Origin: Silvibacterium acidisoli | GTDB taxonomy: Bacteria > Acidobacteriota > Terriglobia > Terriglobales > Acidobacteriaceae | Reading direction: 5' to 3' | DNA length: 64,000 nt | Assembly: GCA_022870745.1 (NCBI GenBank) | Contig: CP085323.1 | Location: 3,162,001-3,226,000, forward strand | Shown: piece after piece, positions 61,294 through 64,000 of the stretch | How positions within the stretch are numbered: position 1 is the stretch's first letter | Layout of the letters: the number at the start of each line of letters is the position of its first letter | The notes under the pieces: generated by a model | The model's input: only the letters and a program-made list of their open reading frames with translations | What the model was told of the DNA's origin: nothing | Databases searched by the model: none | Position numbers and translations under genes: made by a program

Positions 61294-61653
61294 GTGGAGT
61301 TTGCATTGCATACAGAACTAGTACCACTTGAATTTGAACGGCTTCTTGCGGAGGGGCCGACCGGTTTGCGATCCTCCGTCCGTTTCCCGCTCTCGCTTCC
61401 GATTCACGTTCTGGCAGCGGGAGGTCAATTCGCTGCGGTGACAGACAATATCTCGGCCCATGGTGTGTTGATGCACATGGATGAGCTGTTGCCACCGGGC
61501 ACGGAGATCGATTTCCTGATTGAGTTTCCCCCGGGCCTGATTTCACCGGACGAGTCAGCTGCGGTGCATTGCAGCGGCAAGATTGTCCGTTCGTTTCGCA
61601 ATCAGTCGACCGCTTATGCGGCGGCAGTAATTTACGAATATAGCTTTCAATAA
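61294..61653 (+). CDS. PilZ-domain protein (c-di-GMP-binding motifs intact)
   Basis: The 119-residue product starts at GTG 61294. Arg26-x3-Arg30 followed by Asn52-x-Ser54-x2-Gly57 are the two PilZ motifs that bind cyclic di-GMP. The domain takes up the whole protein, so any output must come through a partner. The response-regulator gene starts 22 bp downstream and is the obvious candidate partner. I see no flagellar or pilus gene nearby. Confidence 0.85.
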   Translation: MEFALHTELVPLEFERLLAEGPTGLRSSVRFPLSLPIHVLAAGGQFAAVTDNISAHGVLMHMDELLPPGTEIDFLIEFPPGLISPDESAAVHCSGKIVRSFRNQSTAYAAAVIYEYSFQ

Positions 61654-61675
61654 TCGCAGGCGGTTGATAGTCGGT

Positions 61676-62455
61676 ATGGCAGACATTATTTCAGGACGCA
61701 GTGAAGAAGCGGTTCCGCAGGAGGTTACTCCCGCAACCGATCGCGCAGCTATACGCATTCTGCTCGCGGATTCCCAGGCGATCTATCGTGTGGGTATGCG
61801 CAAGGTTTTCGCCGTGGAGGATGACCTGCGCGTGGTCGCGCAGGTGGATCGCGTGGAAAACCTCTATTCCGCTCTCGAGCGTCATCCGGCAGATGTGCTG
61901 CTGCTTGAGAGCAATCTCATCATCGGCGTGACCAACGCGATTCCTGAGATCATGCGTCGCGCGCCGGAGATTAAGATCATCGTTCAGACGGTCGCATCGG
62001 ACGAGGCGAATACGGTCGAGATGTATCGTCGCGGCGTGCGCGGCATTATTCCCCGGTCCATTTCACCGGATCTGCTGGTCAAGTGCGTGCGCAAGATCGG
62101 CGCCGGCGAGACATGGATCGACAACCAGTCGGTCACCTGGGTGATTGAGGCATACCGCTCTCAGGCATCGTCGATCACGAATCCGAAGTCGCAGCCGCGT
62201 CTTTCGCCGAAGGAACTCGCGATCATCTCCTGCATTACGCAGGGCAAGCGCAACAAGGAGATCGCATTCCAGCTGGGTACGACCGAACAGGTGATCAAGA
62301 ATTACCTGCGCAAGATTTACGACAAGCTGGGCGTTTCGGACCGACTTGAGCTCGCGCTCTATTGCCTGCATCACCAGATTCATAAGAAAGACGGCAAGGA
62401 AGTCGACGGCGCGTTGGATAAGCCGATGGCAAACGGCGCACCGGCGCAGGAGTAA
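61676..62455 (+). CDS. LuxR/NarL-type response regulator with a degenerate receiver
   Basis: ATG at 61676 gives 259 residues with a ~25-residue N-terminal extension, a receiver (residues ~27-145) and a LuxR helix-turn-helix (LSPKELAIISCITQGKRNKEIAFQLGTTEQVIKNYLRKIYDKLGV). Aligned by eye to NarL, the phospho-acceptor aspartate is Glu78 (DVLLLESN), the conserved lysine is Arg127, and only one acidic residue (Asp32) remains of the metal pair; Thr105 is kept. Phosphorylation is thus unlikely, and Glu may mimic the active state. No histidine kinase is adjacent. Neighbouring PilZ suggests a c-di-GMP connection. Confidence 0.87.
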   Translation: MADIISGRSEEAVPQEVTPATDRAAIRILLADSQAIYRVGMRKVFAVEDDLRVVAQVDRVENLYSALERHPADVLLLESNLIIGVTNAIPEIMRRAPEIKIIVQTVASDEANTVEMYRRGVRGIIPRSISPDLLVKCVRKIGAGETWIDNQSVTWVIEAYRSQASSITNPKSQPRLSPKELAIISCITQGKRNKEIAFQLGTTEQVIKNYLRKIYDKLGVSDRLELALYCLHHQIHKKDGKEVDGALDKPMANGAPAQE

Positions 62456-62477
62456 AGAGTCCGGCAGTAAAGAAAGC

Positions 62478-62507
62478 GGCGCGCCTGCGGGCGCGCCCTT
62501 CTGTTAA
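62478..62507 (+). terminator. Terminator-like hairpin after the response-regulator gene
   Basis: GGCGCGCC-TGCG-GGCGCGCC (62478-62497) is a perfect 8-bp stem with a 4-nt loop, followed by CTTCTGTT. It ends the PilZ/response-regulator unit. Confidence 0.65.
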
Positions 62508-62545
62508 GCTCATCCCCGGGGCCGAAGCAGGCTCATCATACATTC

Positions 62546-63796
62546 ATGCTGAGCCGATTCCGGAGTCTCTCCCCGCAGCAACGACATGCCTTTACCGCCT
62601 GTTTTCTGGGTTGGTCGCTCGACGCCTTCGACTTCTTCCTCCTGGTATTTTGTGTCTCGGCTATCGCCGCGGATTTCCATGCAAAAGCCTCGGCAGTGGC
62701 CGAGGCTTTGTTCCTTACGCTGGCGTTCCGTCCGATCGGCGCGCTGCTCTTCGGCTGGCTTGCGGACAAGTTCGGAAGACGTCCGGCCCTGATGCTCAAT
62801 ATCGCCTGCTATTCGGTCTTTGAGCTGGCCTGTGCCTTTGCGACGTCTCTGCATGGCCTGCTATGGCTTCGCGCACTCTTCGGCATCGCCATGGGCGGCG
62901 AGTGGGGCGTCGGCGCGGCGTTGGCATTTGAGTCACTGCCGACAGAGGGCCGAGGGTTCTTTTCCGGCGTGCTTCAGGAAGGGTATTCCATAGGTTACCT
63001 TGTTGCGGCTGCGGCCTATGGCGGGTTGTTTCCTGTCTTCTCGCACATGACCTGGCATGGTTACGTGGTGGGGTGGCGCGGGCTCTTCGTTGTGGGAGCC
63101 TTGCCGGCTCTGCTGGTCTTCTACATCGGCTGGAAGGTGGAAGAGTCTCCTGTCTGGAAGGAGCGGCAGCGAAAAGTTCTGCCACCCGAGGACAGAATCG
63201 GCTGGATGGAAGGCATTCGCCGCTTCGCGCCGATGTTCATCTTCCTGATCGTGTTGATGACCTGCCTGAATGCGCTTTCGCACGGCACGCAGGACCTCTA
63301 CCCCACCTTCCTGCAGAAAGATCATCATTTTTCGGCGGCGCTGACCGGTGGCGTGGGCATTGTCTACAACATCGGAGCACTGCTGGGTGGGCTCTTCTTC
63401 GGCTCTATGTCCGAAAGGTACGGACGCAAGCGGGCAATCATTGCTGCGGCGCTGTTATCCGTGCCGATGATTCCGCTCTACGCGTTCTCGCATTCGCTTT
63501 ACACGCTGGCTGCGGGAGCCTTCCTGATGCAGTTCATGGTGCAGGGCGCCTGGGGATCGATCCCGGCATACCTGGCCGAGCTCTCGCCCGGTCCGGTGCG
63601 CGCGACCTTTCCCGGACTCACCTACCAGCTCGGCAACCTGATCACCTCGCGCAACTCGGTGCTGCAGGCCAGGGCCGCGGAGCGGCTCGGCGGCTATGGA
63701 AAGGTGCTGGCGGTAACGGTGCTGATCTTTGCGCTGCTGCTGGCGCTGGTCACATCCTTCGGGCGGGAGTCCCGAGGCACGGAGATGACGGTCTAG
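62546..63796 (+). CDS. MFS transporter of the sialate/aromatic-acid symporter type
   Basis: The 416-residue protein has 12 membrane segments. FLGWSLDAFDFFLLVF in helix 1 (with paired aspartates), LFGWLADKFGRRPALM, and RALFGIAMGGEWGVGAALAFESLP are typical of the NanT/aromatic acid:H+ symporter branch that imports organic acids. The substrate may be sialic acid, an aromatic acid or another carboxylate; sequence alone does not decide. It has its own upstream gap after a terminator, and its stop overlaps the convergent kdsB end by a few bases. Confidence 0.85.
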   Translation: MLSRFRSLSPQQRHAFTACFLGWSLDAFDFFLLVFCVSAIAADFHAKASAVAEALFLTLAFRPIGALLFGWLADKFGRRPALMLNIACYSVFELACAFATSLHGLLWLRALFGIAMGGEWGVGAALAFESLPTEGRGFFSGVLQEGYSIGYLVAAAAYGGLFPVFSHMTWHGYVVGWRGLFVVGALPALLVFYIGWKVEESPVWKERQRKVLPPEDRIGWMEGIRRFAPMFIFLIVLMTCLNALSHGTQDLYPTFLQKDHHFSAALTGGVGIVYNIGALLGGLFFGSMSERYGRKRAIIAAALLSVPMIPLYAFSHSLYTLAAGAFLMQFMVQGAWGSIPAYLAELSPGPVRATFPGLTYQLGNLITSRNSVLQARAAERLGGYGKVLAVTVLIFALLLALVTSFGRESRGTEMTV

Positions 63797-64000
63797 CTCT
63801 TCGCTTTCAAAATAGTCTCCGCCAGCGCCAGATCCTCTTCCGTATCCACACCAATCGTGTCGTGCGCGGATTCGCTTACGTACACGTCGATTCCATTCTC
63901 AAGAAAGCGCAGCTGCTCGAGTTTTTCTATCGCTTCGAGGCGGCTCGGCGGCAGGGACGGGAAGCGCTCTAAGATCTCGCGGCGATAGGCGTAAATGCCG
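63793..64000 (-). CDS. kdsB: 3-deoxy-manno-octulosonate cytidylyltransferase, C-terminal part (gene continues past the window)
   Basis: The minus strand from the right edge encodes the last ~68 residues before a TAG at 63795-63793. GIYAYRREILERFPSLP, RLEAIEKLEQLRFLENG and the final GVDTEEDLALAETIL match the C-terminus of KdsB, which makes CMP-Kdo for the lipopolysaccharide inner core. This supports an outer membrane with LPS, in line with the heptose genes at 44-48 kb. The start is outside the window. Confidence 0.9.
   Translation of the reverse strand, partial: GIYAYRREILERFPSLPPSRLEAIEKLEQLRFLENGIDVYVSESAHDTIGVDTEEDLALAETILKAKS

Overview
This window looks like a chromosomal segment of a Gram-negative member of the Acidobacteriota, probably Acidobacteriaceae/Terriglobia. 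The assignment is an inference. It rests on a G+C-rich sequence, a ~1,226-residue TonB-dependent-receptor-like outer-membrane protein with an N-terminal carboxypeptidase-regulatory domain (an Oar-like type greatly expanded in that phylum), many secreted glycosidases, and lipopolysaccharide genes (GDP-heptose steps, kdsB). I see no rRNA, tRNA, insertion sequence, prophage or CRISPR array.

Positions 1-28.3 kb form a carbohydrate and cell-wall-sugar scavenging region. It starts with an edge-truncated PQQ-type sugar dehydrogenase. Next come a sodium/solute symporter followed 5 bp later by an exported protein that fuses an AmiE-like serine hydrolase to a NamZ-like (DUF1343) exo-muramidase, then a formylglycine-generating enzyme, nagB and a DUF4380 protein. 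Two divergent glycosidase operons follow (debranching-enzyme-like + GH13; clan-A glycosidase + GH31), separated by a perfect 16-bp CG-centred palindrome. After these come the large outer-membrane receptor, a TPR protein, gamma-glutamyltransferase, a NagX-like acyltransferase and a GH20 hexosaminidase. Together they look like a system that cuts, imports and deaminates alpha-glucans and amino sugars.

Positions 28.4-34.9 kb hold a tightly coupled five-gene C30 carotenoid operon on the minus strand (crtN-like, aldehyde dehydrogenase fused to DUF2141, crtP, crtQ, crtO). This is the set of steps that makes a staphyloxanthin-like glycosylated, acylated carotenoid. No dehydrosqualene or squalene synthase is in the window.

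Positions 35-41.4 kb are housekeeping and stress genes: a monooxygenase-fold protein, an exported HExxH peptidase, DoxX / ECF sigma factor / zinc anti-sigma factor, ffh, a VapBC-type toxin-antitoxin pair with its operator, and a peroxiredoxin-like protein. Positions 41.4-48.4 kb are envelope glycan genes: an FAD oxidoreductase, a ceramide-glucosyltransferase/HpnI-like glycosyltransferase, and a GDP-heptose operon (gmhA, hddA, an epimerase/dehydratase, and an hddC-gmhB fusion). A TetR regulator and a divergent oxidoreductase flank a three-copy operator at 49.2 kb.

Positions 50.4-56.1 kb are the dnaK/dnaJ/hspR chaperone cluster, with a Nei-type DNA glycosylase and a 56-residue conserved-looking protein inside it and a HAIR-like element in front of dnaK. 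Positions 56.4-64 kb hold a drug-exporter-type MFS protein, a sugar porter with an extra ~120-residue loop, an ATP-grasp-like protein, a PilZ protein, a LuxR-type response regulator whose receiver lacks the phospho-acceptor aspartate, another MFS transporter, and the 3' end of kdsB.
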